A stretch of 64,000 nt of DNA. It comes from Daphnia carinata. Taxonomy: Eukaryota; Arthropoda; Branchiopoda; Diplostraca; Daphniidae. Position numbers and translations under genes: made by a program. The notes below the pieces were generated by a model. It searched no databases. It had not been told where the DNA came from and worked only from the letters and a program-made list of their open reading frames with translations. Positions 50,990-60,469 of this stretch are shown here, piece by piece (positions within the stretch are counted from its first letter, which is position 1; the number at the start of each line of letters is the position of its first letter). The stretch is from positions 7,348,424 to 7,412,423 of the forward strand of contig NC_081334.1 in assembly GCF_022539665.2 (NCBI RefSeq), given 5' to 3'.

Positions 50990-53000
50990 TTTCTGTCCAG
51001 GGTCACAAGGTAAGTGTTCTCTTGTATTCCTAGTGTGATTACTTTAAACAATGGTTTTGTTTAACAGTGTGAAGGACATTTTGCCAGAGTGTCCACAAGC
51101 TGGTGGGGGCGGCGGTAGTGGTCCGTTGACGTCACAAAGTAAGATGAAAATATCGAAACATGTGTTCGAACTTAACTTCTTGGTGCTTTTTATAGTATGG
51201 GAAAGGGGACATTTCTCGAAGGATTGTCCACAAGAGGGTCGCGGCGGTGGTGGAAGTCGTACCTGCCATGAGATAAACAAAAAAGAAAGAAACATCATTT
51301 TTAGTGCTCATTTTTAACGAAGAAGAGGGCAATGTAGCAAGGGATTTTCCTCAAGGAGGAAGCATTGGTGACAGCAACTGTTACGATGTAAACTTCAATT
51401 ATATCTTCACAAAAATATTTTATGTTCCAGTGTTCATTGTTTTACTTCTAGTGTAATGAAGCTGACCACACCATGAAAGGCTGCCCAAATCTCTTCAGTG
51501 AATTGACGGAAGATGGAAAGCCACATGAGCAATAGATTCCAGAAGCTGTGACATGCAATGAAAAGGAACTGTTTAAGGGCATCGTCTATGTGGGAACGCT
51601 TTAACAATTTTGATAAAATCGTCCTCCATGTAAGCCATTTCTCGAAACTTTATGTTTTTAAAAATATCTATTGGGTTTTCTTTAGGCTACAGGAAAAGAT
51701 GTACTTCAATACATAACATCATTTGAAGAGACCGGCCTGCACCAACTACTACTTCAAAACATTAAGAATTCTGGCTACATAAAACCAACACCTATCCAGA
51801 AAGCTTCAGTTGTAGTTATTCTTGCCAGGTTTAATTGCTTGTGCGGTCACGGGCTCCGGAAAACGGTAATCCAACTAATTAACGCAGTGTAATTTTGAAA
51901 CCTTGATGCCCTCGTACTGACTTTATTCGAATGAGTCGGTATGAACTGGGTAAGTTGAAGTAAAAGTAATTTTGAGTGGGCACGCCTGTGATTGCGACTA
52001 CTAAAAGGTCCAATTGCATCTAAGATACTCAACAAACCCTTCGTGATATTCGTTGATTAAGTCATCTAAAATTTTACGTTTTTTTTATGCAGGCGGCGTA
52101 CTTGGTACTGGTTATGAACATATTGTTAGAACAAGGTGTTGCTGGTGCGTCTCATGCCATGGGGCAAAAGCCAGAAGTTGTAATTGTCGCACCCACTCGT
52201 GAATTGGCCATTCAAATTGACCGCGAGGCGTGTAAATTCTCCTACAGTTCGGTTTTAAAGTCTGTGATTATATATGGAGGAACTCTCACGAGCCATCAGC
52301 GGTCAAATATTCAAGCTGGGTGCAATATTTTTGTCGCGACCGCGGGGCGATTCAAGGATTTTTTCGACCATGAAGTATTTGACTTCTCGGGAGTCAGGTT
52401 TTAAATTTTGGATGAAGCTGATCGAATGCTTGTTATGGGTTTCGGTCCCAATGTTGAAAAGATTGTCAATCATCCAACGATGCATCCGAAAGTATGTCCT
52501 CGATGGCTTTTGAGTATGAGATTATACTGATGTAATACTATTTGTTTCTCTGTAGAGAATCCGTCGTGTTTGTATGTTTTCGGCTACATTCCTAGATGAA
52601 GTACAAGCGCTGGCTGCGACGTACATGGAAGACTACATATTCTTCACAACAGGCATTGTCGGTAGCACCAATTCGGATGTTGAACAGGTGTTTTTTTCAG
52701 TGCTGGAAAAGAGATAAGAGAGCTAAGCTGATCGAAGTTTTACAAGATCTCGGTGATGCCAAGACTATCGTTTTTGTCGACAGCAAAAAGACGCCGGACT
52801 TCGTCGCTGCATTCTCGTGCAATAACAACTTACAAGTAAGAATCAAAACTGTTGGAATTGGGCAAAGTGTCTTAACTTTAAATGTCTAGTCTACCAGCAT
52901 CCATGGTGAGCGTAAACGGAAATCGTAAATGTCTCTTCCGAAGCTTCTGTCAGAAGAATATGCTAGCAATCAACTCACGAATCATGTAAGGTATGAAATA
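50990..53000 (+). pseudogene. Vasa-like DEAD-box RNA helicase pseudogene
   Basis: Vasa is a germ-line RNA helicase; arthropod forms often carry CCHC zinc knuckles before the DEAD-box core. Here three decayed knuckles are seen near 51060, 51200 and 51335 (GHFSKDCPQ intact, EGNVARDF with Cys and His lost). Q motif (GYIKPTPIQKAS), motif I (VTGSGKT split by an intron), PTRELAIQI, TAGRFKDF, LDEADRML, MFSATF and TIVFVDSKK follow in order. Lesions include a frame change at about 51080, stops after GKPHEQ (51532) and before ILDEAD (52403), and loss of the whole region with the HRIGRTG motif. Introns are kept, so it arose by DNA duplication rather than retrotransposition. Vasa is preferred over DDX3/PL10 because of the knuckles. 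Confidence 0.85.
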
Positions 53001-53054
53001 TATATATGAATTAAGAGTTTTTATGCCTAATGGTGTTTTACTGTCTTAATATAG

Positions 53055-53695
53055 ATGAACAATAAAAGCCGATGTCGTGGTGACGAAGAAAACAACACGT
53101 CGAGATGCTGTCAAAAGTGTCTCCGTTCCGGAGAAGGAAGCGCCGGAAGGCAAAAGGCGTCGTGGTGAAACGAAAGCCAATAAACACGTTGCTGGATTGG
53201 ATGATGTAGAAATGTTACACGAAGGCAACGGACACGCTGTCGACATCCATGCCAATCACGTGCCAGATGAGCCGGAGGCGAACGATGGATCGCGAGTCAC
53301 ATCCGTCAAAAATGGACGATCTACTCGCGCAAAGGGCGCACTCAAAGTTCATTTTGACGTGGCCGAAACGGCGGATTCGCCAGTCAGATCCACCCGTTCG
53401 ACGCGGAAGACGGCTTCACCGGCCGAGAAGAAAGTCTCTGTCCAGCTGGAACGCGACCCCGACATTGAGACTGTGGCCGCTACTGAAAAAAGAAGAGGAA
53501 GAGAAAGCACCGGCCGCCAAACGTTCACGACAAAAGAAGGGCCCGGCAGTATCTGCCGCAACAATGGCGGATGAACCTCCGGCCGTGCCGGCCACGAAAC
53601 GGACACGTGATGGCAAGAAACAACTAGCGAACCTGAGCTTGTTAAGGATGATACCTCATCGCCACCACCACCACCTCGACGTACTAGAAACATCT
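53055..53695 (+). pseudogene. Frameshifted basic, Ser/Thr/Arg-rich ORF
   Basis: A composition-consistent protein is spread over three frames. The first block runs to about 53500 in one frame (TKKTTRRDAVKSV, GRSTRAKGALKVHFDV, SPVRSTRSTRKTASPAEKK). The second continues in another (KEEEEKAPAAKRSRQKKGPA, then PAVPATKRTRDGKK). The third ends at about 53697 (SEPELVKDDTSSPPPPPRR then TRNI). A shared basic, proline- and serine-rich style argues that these are one former protein broken by two indels. The opening has a stop three codons after the likely acceptor (53054). The RST repeats suggest a DNA- or chromatin-associated protein, but I recognise no family. It could be the tail of the duplication that carried the vasa-like pseudogene. 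Confidence 0.4.
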
Positions 53696-53719
53696 AACAG
53701 CAAGACCCATCAATGAATT

Positions 53720-55640
53720 ACCTATTTTATTTCTCTTTTGTTTCACGGTAACTCGTGTCCTTAAAAGTCAGCACGACAGGCACATTGAGATAATGGTTAT
53801 TGCTACCTTCTTGCTTTTTAAAAAAGGCATCAAGCCAACTGTTCAACTATGCAGTTAGGCTTTTTCCTTTTTTTAAAATTAGAATTAATGAAATAATGCA
53901 AAGCTTGTCATTTCAATCATTTCAGGATTGTGGAGACAAACATTGTGGTTCCAGCGGTTTCCTTAGTTAGGCAAGTCGTTTAATTATGCTTGGTGTTACA
54001 ACTATTTTTTAAATTATTTTTAACTAAATTTTTTTCATTCACGACATTTGCAGGTTCTGAGCAGTGAGAAACGATCGTTGCTGATGTAGAGTTTTGTAAC
54101 GGTGGACCCCACAGTCTATGACAGAAAGAAGTAGGACAGATAATTCCATCTTCATCACTAACAAAAGAAAAAGCGAGGATTGCATTTTAAGGTTAGGTTA
54201 GAAACAAAACAACAATAAAACCATTTGCTGATACTACCTTTCATACATTGTTATCACAAATAGGAGCAGTATATATTGGCAGCCATGTAGCTTTGTAGTT
54301 GCTTCGCAGAATTTTTTCCTTGTCTGGTGATTGGTTAATTGAAATAGCACACGATAACGCACAATCGATGCCCTTGTCTCAGTGGAAAATTTTTTCCGTG
54401 AAACATGGCCGAAATAGCGTTGCAGCTGTTCAAGAAAGAAAATTGTATTGTCAGACAGACTTAATGTTTACTAGCTTGAAATCCAGAGATGTGTGAAGTT
54501 GCAAAATTTCTAGATGTGAAGTGCAACCAAGCATCTTGTTGAATTCTGAACCCAAATTATGTATTTTCCTAGAAATATCTAGGTTTTTGGATAAATAAAT
54601 AAAAAACAGTGACTAATCCGGGCTCAAAAACATGTTAAATCGCTATACTTTAAAAATGCTGTTCATGGTTTTGGTCGCTACATTTGTTTAAAGAAAATTG
54701 AAATGGTACAAATATGGGGGGGGGGGGGGGCCATATTTGCCATTCACGCTCGATTCACGCTCGATTCACGCTCAAGAAGTTTGTTAAAAGAGTTCACATC
54801 AGTGCAGTTCCCGTCTCGAAAAAACAAGATTTTCAATTTTTATGAATATTTCGGTTCTTAATTGGAAAACAAGATGACGCTGCTGTGCTACTGTTTAGTT
54901 GGTGACTGTGGGGGTAGTGAAACCTGTGTTCGAAAGTTTTTGTGAAGTATGTCATATTCCAAGGGAAAATTCAAGCAAATCTAATGGTGGTTCTGTGTGT
55001 TTTTGTCCTAGAGTGTGTTTTGCAAGTGAAGCCCACAAAATGCTGGTTTTTATGTTACATGTCTTGTAATCACCTATGTCAGCTGTCAAACCAAGGAACT
55101 ATTCGCAACCCATTATGTTGCATTCATCAAACTATTCTGGTGCTCATTGAGAGGTATAAGACTAATGTTTTGTTATCAGAATCTCACTAGTGGATTTTTC
55201 TTTTAAGGTTTAGCTCATGAAACTTCATTTGTAAAGGATACTTCCCGTTGAGGAATGTCACCAAAGATGCAAATCCTATGGGTAGGAATACCATAATATT
55301 ATTCTTCTAATCTTTACCCGCTCATGGTTGCCTGTCAATTGTAATCTAATTGGTGCACCAAATTCGTCTTATGCTGCAGCGCCAACTGTAACCACAGCCA
55401 TTTCGACAATTGTAATCTCTACTTAGCCTACCAACAGACATAGACATGTACCTCAATACAATTTCTATTGGTATTCATAAATTTTTCTCGTACCTAGTAT
55501 AGTTTGTTTGTTTTTTAAATTGAATATTCAACCATAGGACTGCCATCTCTTTGCTGTCTGCTGCCTATCTGCTGGCCCTACAGTATTTCTAGCCATTGGA
55601 CAACAGAAGTAAGTTAAATTGCTTTCATACATTTGGCTAC
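53720..55640. other. Noncoding, repeat-bearing interval
   Basis: About 1.9 kb with no supported gene. It contains a G-run at 54717-54730 and an 11-bp unit repeated three times at 54742-54773. Short frames match nothing. Confidence 0.5.
54742..54773. repeat. Short tandem repeat, 11-bp unit, three copies
   Basis: ATTCACGCTCG is repeated at 54742, 54753 and 54764 (last copy ends CTCA), directly after a long G-run. Confidence 0.9.
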
Positions 55641-55729
55641 ATCAGCAATCTTATATTTCCCACTAAGTAATTCTTTTTCTTTACATTTACGTTACAGAAC
55701 AAAGCCTTTTTCCTCTTCTCCGCGCCCGT

Positions 55730-56018
55730 CTTCACCTCGCCTTTCAACCCGTCTTCGCTTCGCCTGTCGTCCCGTCTTCGCCTCGCCCGTCGTCCCGTCT
55801 TCGCCTCGCCCGTCGTCCCGCCTTCGCCACGCTCGTCGTCCCGCCTTCGCCTCGCCCGTCGTCCCGTCTACGCTTCGCCGGTCATCCCGTCTTCGCCTCG
55901 CCCGTCGTCCCGTCTACGCTTCGCCGGTCATCCCGTCTTCGCCTCGTGGTCGCCCCGCCTTCGCCTCGCCCGCCATCCCGTCTTTGCTTCGTGGTAGCCG
56001 CGTCTTCGCCTCGTCGTT
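55730..56018. repeat. GC-rich minisatellite, 23-bp unit
   Basis: The unit GTCTTCGCCTCGCCCGTCGT plus CCC recurs about every 23 bases (for example at 55751, 55774 and 55797) for roughly a dozen imperfect copies. Variants carry GTCTACGCTTCGCCGGTCAT. A long plus-strand frame passes through it, but a 23-base unit shifts frame each copy, so the encoded peptide cycles through three sequences. This argues against selection as protein. It is far richer in GC than its surroundings. Confidence 0.9.
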
Positions 56019-56052
56019 TTGGTATTGTGTGTGTTTTGCAATGTCTATTCTT

Positions 56053-56371
56053 AACTAACCCGTTGGCTGCCACGCACCTTTTATCCCCTTTTTTTTGTAG
56101 CTTGACAGGGACGGGCCGCGCTGTTCTGCTCCATGGCTATCTGCCATGGAGTGGAGCAGCGCCACTGCCCAAGATTGGCCGAATGGCCCCAAAGGCAATG
56201 CACCATAGGGACTTTCCCTTGATCGATGCGATAGATGAGACCTGGGGTGTGCATTCCCGTAAAGGTCTCATCATCGTATCAGCCCGGCCTACCCGGCCCC
56301 CTTGGTCGCTATCCCTATGATAGCGACGTAGCGACCGTAGTTAAGATGGCGTGGCAGCCAACGGGTTAGTT
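56053..56371. mobile_element. Short inverted-repeat element (MITE-like), 319 bp
   Basis: The ends are perfect 23-bp inverted repeats: AACTAACCCGTTGGCTGCCA plus CGC at 56053-56075 and its reverse complement at 56349-56371. No open frame of note lies inside. Three further hairpins are nested within: CTGCTCCATGG against CCATGGAGTGGAGCAG (56127-56160), GATGCGATAGATGAGACCT against AGGTCTCATCATCGTATC (56225-56280) and TCGCTATC against GATAGCGA (56306-56326). Flanks TT on both sides could be a minimal target duplication, but I cannot fix it. The form fits a non-autonomous cut-and-paste element; the transposase family is unknown. Confidence 0.75.
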
Positions 56372-56518
56372 TTAAGTGTATATATGTATGTATTGTATGT
56401 TGTACTATGTGGAATATGTATAGTGGTGGATTTGTGGGTGGAAGGAGGGAAAATAAAATGTTAAGTAACATTATTTATTATTTGCATTTATTTATTTAGA
56501 TTTTCAATTGACTGATAT

Positions 56519-56575
56519 GGGGATCGAACCCAAGTAATCTTGCATGCAATTCAGTAGCTTTGCCATTATGCCATC
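56519..56575 (-). repeat. tRNA-like fragment (A box and B box), minus strand
   Basis: On the minus strand TGGCATAATGG (A-box-like) is followed 32 bases later by GGTTCGATCC (B box). The flanks do not pair as an acceptor stem and the T stem is imperfect, so it is not a working tRNA. It looks like a tRNA-derived SINE head or tRNA pseudogene. Confidence 0.5.
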
Positions 56576-56676
56576 TATAATTTGTTATATCATGATAGGC
56601 ATTCCATAATAACCTAATGACGAACTTATTTTAACATACGCATCAAGATCATACCTTATATTTACAAGGACTGTCA

Positions 56677-56730
56677 TGGCGCAACGGTAGCGCGCTATGC
56701 TGGAATGCTATAGGTTTGTGGTTCAAATCC
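56677..56730 (+). repeat. tRNA-like fragment (A box and B box), plus strand
   Basis: TGGCGCAACGG matches the A box consensus and GGTTCAAATCC the B box. A D-arm GCGC/GCGC pairs and an anticodon-like stem CTAT/ATAG is seen, but the T stem and acceptor stem do not pair. It lies 100 bases from a second, oppositely oriented tRNA-like fragment. Confidence 0.5.
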
Positions 56731-58638
56731 CAGTTAAACGTTAAACCAATGGAAAGAATGCTTACTGTAGAAGGTGGCATAAATAATAAAGGTGGATTGA
56801 GTAAGCTAAATAAAAAAAAGGCTATAACTGTAAAGTGTGAACACGAACACAGACAAAAAAGAAACAAATTTTGCAGAAAATATTTTTATAAAAAAAATTT
56901 TATTGACAATTCTCTGCACATTAAAATTATTTTTGCAACTTTAAAAAGGCATAATTGCCCTTTCAAAAGTTGCCGTCAACCCAGGCAGGGGGAGACACTG
57001 CCTTGTTGACCCACCGGGGAGATTACCCGGTGATTGGCTAAGAGAAGCCGGAAGAAGAGCCGAAGATTTGGAACATTTTTACTGGAGCGATTAACCTTTA
57101 GTTCGGATTTGTCGGTAGCCACGTCGCCCTCCGTGAACACATCATCGGACTACGCGGACCCCCACGTCCCCTTTCCGGCCAGAGCCCTCCAAACCTCGGT
57201 ATATGTTATTTTTAAATATACCGTACAGTAGGGGCATGACCCCCTACGGGCTTATTACGAGTCAAGGGGAAACGGGGCTACGGAAAGGAAGGGAGCCCAG
57301 ATATGCACTTCAATTTTTTTAATATAAAATACCGTCTTGGGAATCCGAATGAAGTATAGAAATGTCATGTCATCCATTCAATCATTACAATTTATTCAGT
57401 GCCTTGCCCCACCAAGAATCTTTTCAGATCCAATGTTACTATTAACCTATACTGAGAAAAGAAAAACAACACCATTAAGCATCTCAATTGTTGCTGATGT
57501 GACTTACATGACTCATAGATTCAACTTCTGGCAGAAGCTTGGGAAAGGCCATACAAATTGCAGATGAAAATCATTGTATAAGGCTCTTGAATGATAAAAT
57601 AGCAGCCGTAGAATGTTGCATTGTTGATAGTTGTGTTCCCAGTATGCTGAAAATCCTTTCTTATTGGACAATTTTTTTTTTTTTGTAGGTTAGACATGGT
57701 TGGCAAAAAGGAGGAGAAATGCTTTGTCATAGATTCAAAATTTTTTCAAGAAATTCCTTTCATACCTAAGGAGTCCATGTATGATGTTCATCGCTGCAAT
57801 GCCAGCGAAGTGAAACATCTTTAGGGCCATTTAAGTACCCAGCTTCACAAGCACTCTGAACGTAAAGGACAAGTTGTTCTTTAGCAAGAGAAGCAGAATT
57901 ATTTGAGGCTTCTAGCTGTGACAGAACTATAAAGGATTGCTGTTATACATGATTCATTTACACAAGATGGTACTTCTCATTAGACAATGTGCATACTCTA
58001 TTAATTTACCTCATACCTTAATGGTAATGCACTCTGTGTCGTTTCAACTGTAGGCTCACTCTTCCATCCTGTAACACTTCCAGACTTGACTTGATCCCCC
58101 GCTAAAATTCTGTGAATGCAAAATAATAGCATTAAAAATACTTTTTCGATAGACAAAAAACCGAATAGTACCTAATCCATGTTTGATGTTGAACTCATGC
58201 CATTCTTGGGTTTCCGTACTACACCCATTTTCGGCAGTCTTTATGGTAATATTAATCAAAGCCACATGTACGACTATGAAATGGATGTTGAAAAGCAAAT
58301 AAAAACATGTTGAGATGGATATCAGGAGAATCAGAATAGATCTCAATCAACCTCAGTTGTTCTTTTCCCTATAGTACTTAGTGGCATAGCATAATAGATA
58401 TACTTGCCTCAATTCATAACCATAGGCCAACGGAAAAGAACACAGAAATGTAGCTGTGAAAGCAGATCACTTTAAAACACAGGATCAGGTATAGATCACC
58501 TAAGAGTTGACCTAAAATGCAAAGCCAAAAATATTGGGCACGATTGCAGTTTACCAACCAAAGTAGCAAATAAAATAATTATCAAAGAAAAACATATGCA
58601 CACTTGGGTTGCCGAATGGGTAACTTTGATGCAAATCT

Positions 58639-58740
58639 ATGGCAATCCGTTTTAGCCCCCCCCCCCCCCCAAAAAAAAAAAAAAATAAAAAACGGCCTTT
58701 CTTTTTGTTTTACTGCTATCGATCGGTAGATGGCGATAGC
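58639..58740. repeat. Dispersed repeat with C-run/A-run junction, copy 2
   Basis: Same order as the copy at 50296: ATGGCAATCCGTTTTA, run of C, run of A, CGGCC, T-rich tract, then CTATCGATCGGTAGATGGCGA, which can pair with itself as a small hairpin. The homopolymer lengths differ between copies. Confidence 0.75.
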
Positions 58741-58754
58741 CACAAACAATTTAA

Positions 58755-58890
58755 TTTCAAATTTGGCTTAAAATACATGATTTCAATGCAGAATGGAATG
58801 CTAATCACGAATATAAAATTTATTTTTTAATTAGCCTAAAAGTATTTGAATTAAACAAAAAAAACACAAGGCCGGGCTTATTTTGTCGGG
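58755..58890. repeat. Direct repeat, copy 1 (680-bp spacing)
   Basis: About 136 bases nearly identical to 59435-59570, with an exact offset of 680 and about ten mismatches. It runs from TTTCAAATTTGGCTTAAAAT through GCTAATCACGAATATAAAAT to the left tip of the palindromic element (GGCCGGGCTTATTTTGTCGG). Confidence 0.92.
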
Positions 58891-59266
58891 CTTAAAATTT
58901 TGTCCTGTTAAAAAATAATATCATTAAATCTAGATAACTATATGTTATTCTGATACAAAATTAAACAAGGAACGCGAAAATGGAAGTTGTTTTTATGTAG
59001 AACCTATTGTTTTTGAATATATAAAATTAGGTGGAAATCGAATCTATTACCAGCGCGCCAGTGCGCTACAGCGCTAGCGTGACACATCAAACTTCTTTGA
59101 TTACTCAAAAACTATAAACTCTATGTAAAAACAAATTTCATAATCGTGTTCCTTGTTAAATTTTGAATCAGAATCATATTAAGTTATCTAGATTGAATGG
59201 TAATATTTTTAATAGGACCAAATTTTATGCCCGACAAAATTAGCCCGACAAAATAAGCCCGGCCTT
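58868..59266. mobile_element. Palindromic (foldback/MITE-like) element, about 400 bp
   Basis: The left arm (58868 to about 58977) and right arm (about 59143 to 59266) are reverse complements at roughly 80 percent over some 110 bases. Both tips read AAGGCCGGGCTTATTTTGTC inward; both arms then share the motifs TCTAGATAACT and AACAAGGAAC. The right arm has an extra TTTGTCGGGC copy near its tip. The 165-base centre contains GCGC-rich short palindromes and no open frame. This is the structure of a non-autonomous DNA transposon with long inverted repeats. The family and target duplication cannot be fixed by eye. Confidence 0.75.
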
Positions 59267-59434
59267 CTCTTTTTTACAGTTAAATCAAAATCGATAAACC
59301 CAATATAAAAATGTACCCGTTTTTCGTGATCAGCGATCAATTTCGAATCAAAATAATGTATTTTTAACCAAATCTAGAATTTGACGAAAATTGAAAAGTA
59401 AGAAGGCCTTCTCACTTTTTCATTTTTGGCCAAA

Positions 59435-59570
59435 TTTCAAATTTGACTTAAAATACAGGATTTCAATGCAGAATGGAGTGCTAATCACGAATATAAAATT
59501 TATTTTTTAATTGGCCTAATAGTATTTGAATTAATAAAAAAAAACATAAGGCCGGGCTTATTTTGTCGGA
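59435..59570. repeat. Direct repeat, copy 2 (680-bp spacing)
   Basis: Second copy of the 58755-58890 repeat. It ends in the same GGCCGGGCTTATTTTGTCGG tip and then diverges (ATAAAATTTTCTC), so it may be a broken end of another copy of the palindromic element with shared flank. Confidence 0.92.
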
Positions 59571-60381
59571 TAAAATTTTCTCGTTAACACAAGGTTTCTA
59601 TTATCTGCTACTTGTAAGTAAAACTTAACTGATTAATGCAAACGAACGACATTTAGGCACCAGACAATTTCAACATCTCAACCCAGCATTTCGTCACAAA
59701 AACAACTAATTGTTTTAGTCAATCATCGTGAGCACACCTTTTCTCCGTTATTGCATTTTTTTTTAAAACATAAAATACTTTTACTATCTCAATCTCTTTT
59801 TTTTTCGCCCGCATAACAATTTGTTTTCTTGCTGAATCCACACAAAAACAACTGAGATAGATAGCACACGGATTGGCGATCCCGAAGGCCGCACGTCCAA
59901 AATGAAGACAAGCGTTCACATTCTTAACATGTAGAACGCACAGTTTGGGTTCACGACTTTCCGTTCCCGAAAGTTCCTTTCTCTGCGATGGACAAGATGG
60001 ACCAACCAGCAGAGTATCGTAAGGTCCTTGCGTAAGCCCAATTTTTTTATGGTTTGTCTGATTAACCTCGCGATTGATTTCGTTCCATACTGGTTTCGTG
60101 AAAGAACTGTGACAATCTACCCGCACGTTCGAGCCACCAGAAGAAAAAAAAAATCTATTGGATGTGATGCTACTTTATAAAACACAATCGATATGAGCGA
60201 GAGAGAAAGTAACGGGCCATATGAGATTAGCTCACAAAAAATCGGGAGTTCGGTAAAGAAGAAAAAAACTACGGGATGTAACAAGTTTGAAAGACGTTGG
60301 CCGTGAGGCACCAGTAGTTTGGTGGAGAAAGTGGCAAATCTGGGAACCACAACTGTACGTCCGTCTTTTGACCGTTCGTGG
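59571..60381. other. Interval upstream of the cuticle protein gene
   Basis: About 0.8 kb of promoter-side DNA. A minus-strand frame at 59719-60126 is open for 135 codons but has no ATG at its head and matches nothing; I do not call it. Confidence 0.45.
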
Positions 60382-60388
60382 TATAAAA
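60382..60388 (+). promoter_or_regulatory. TATA box of the cuticle protein gene
   Basis: TATAAAA lies 88 bases before the start codon. A TCACAGTCATC initiator-like sequence follows about 30 bases downstream, at the spacing expected for a TATA-driven, strongly regulated cuticle gene. Confidence 0.75.
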
Positions 60389-60469
60389 TGGTGGCGGATG
60401 ACCGACTAAATGTCACAGTCATCTCATCCACTTGGACTGTTCATTACTAGCTCTTCAAGATCTAACAAG

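Larger units (their letters stand above)
56372..58638. other. Noncoding interval with tRNA-like fragments
   Basis: About 2.3 kb with no supported gene. It holds two tRNA-like fragments (56519-56575 and 56677-56730). A Ser/Arg-rich frame near 57034-57231 is preceded by stops in the same protein style (CPFKSCRQPRQGE upstream). It may be debris of a transposon ORF, but nothing identifies it. Confidence 0.4.

Noticed and set aside
53249-53716. 155-codon ORF in the second frame as a separate gene
   Set aside because: Its first half overlaps the better-coded first frame; it is better read as the middle block of one frameshifted protein.
55633-56058. 141-codon Arg/Pro/Ser-rich ORF
   Set aside because: It is a read-through of a 23-bp minisatellite whose unit length shifts frame each copy, so it is not a coherent protein.
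59719-60126. 135-codon minus-strand ORF before the cuticle gene
   Set aside because: It opens with GTG rather than ATG, has no matching family and overlaps the likely promoter side of the cuticle gene.
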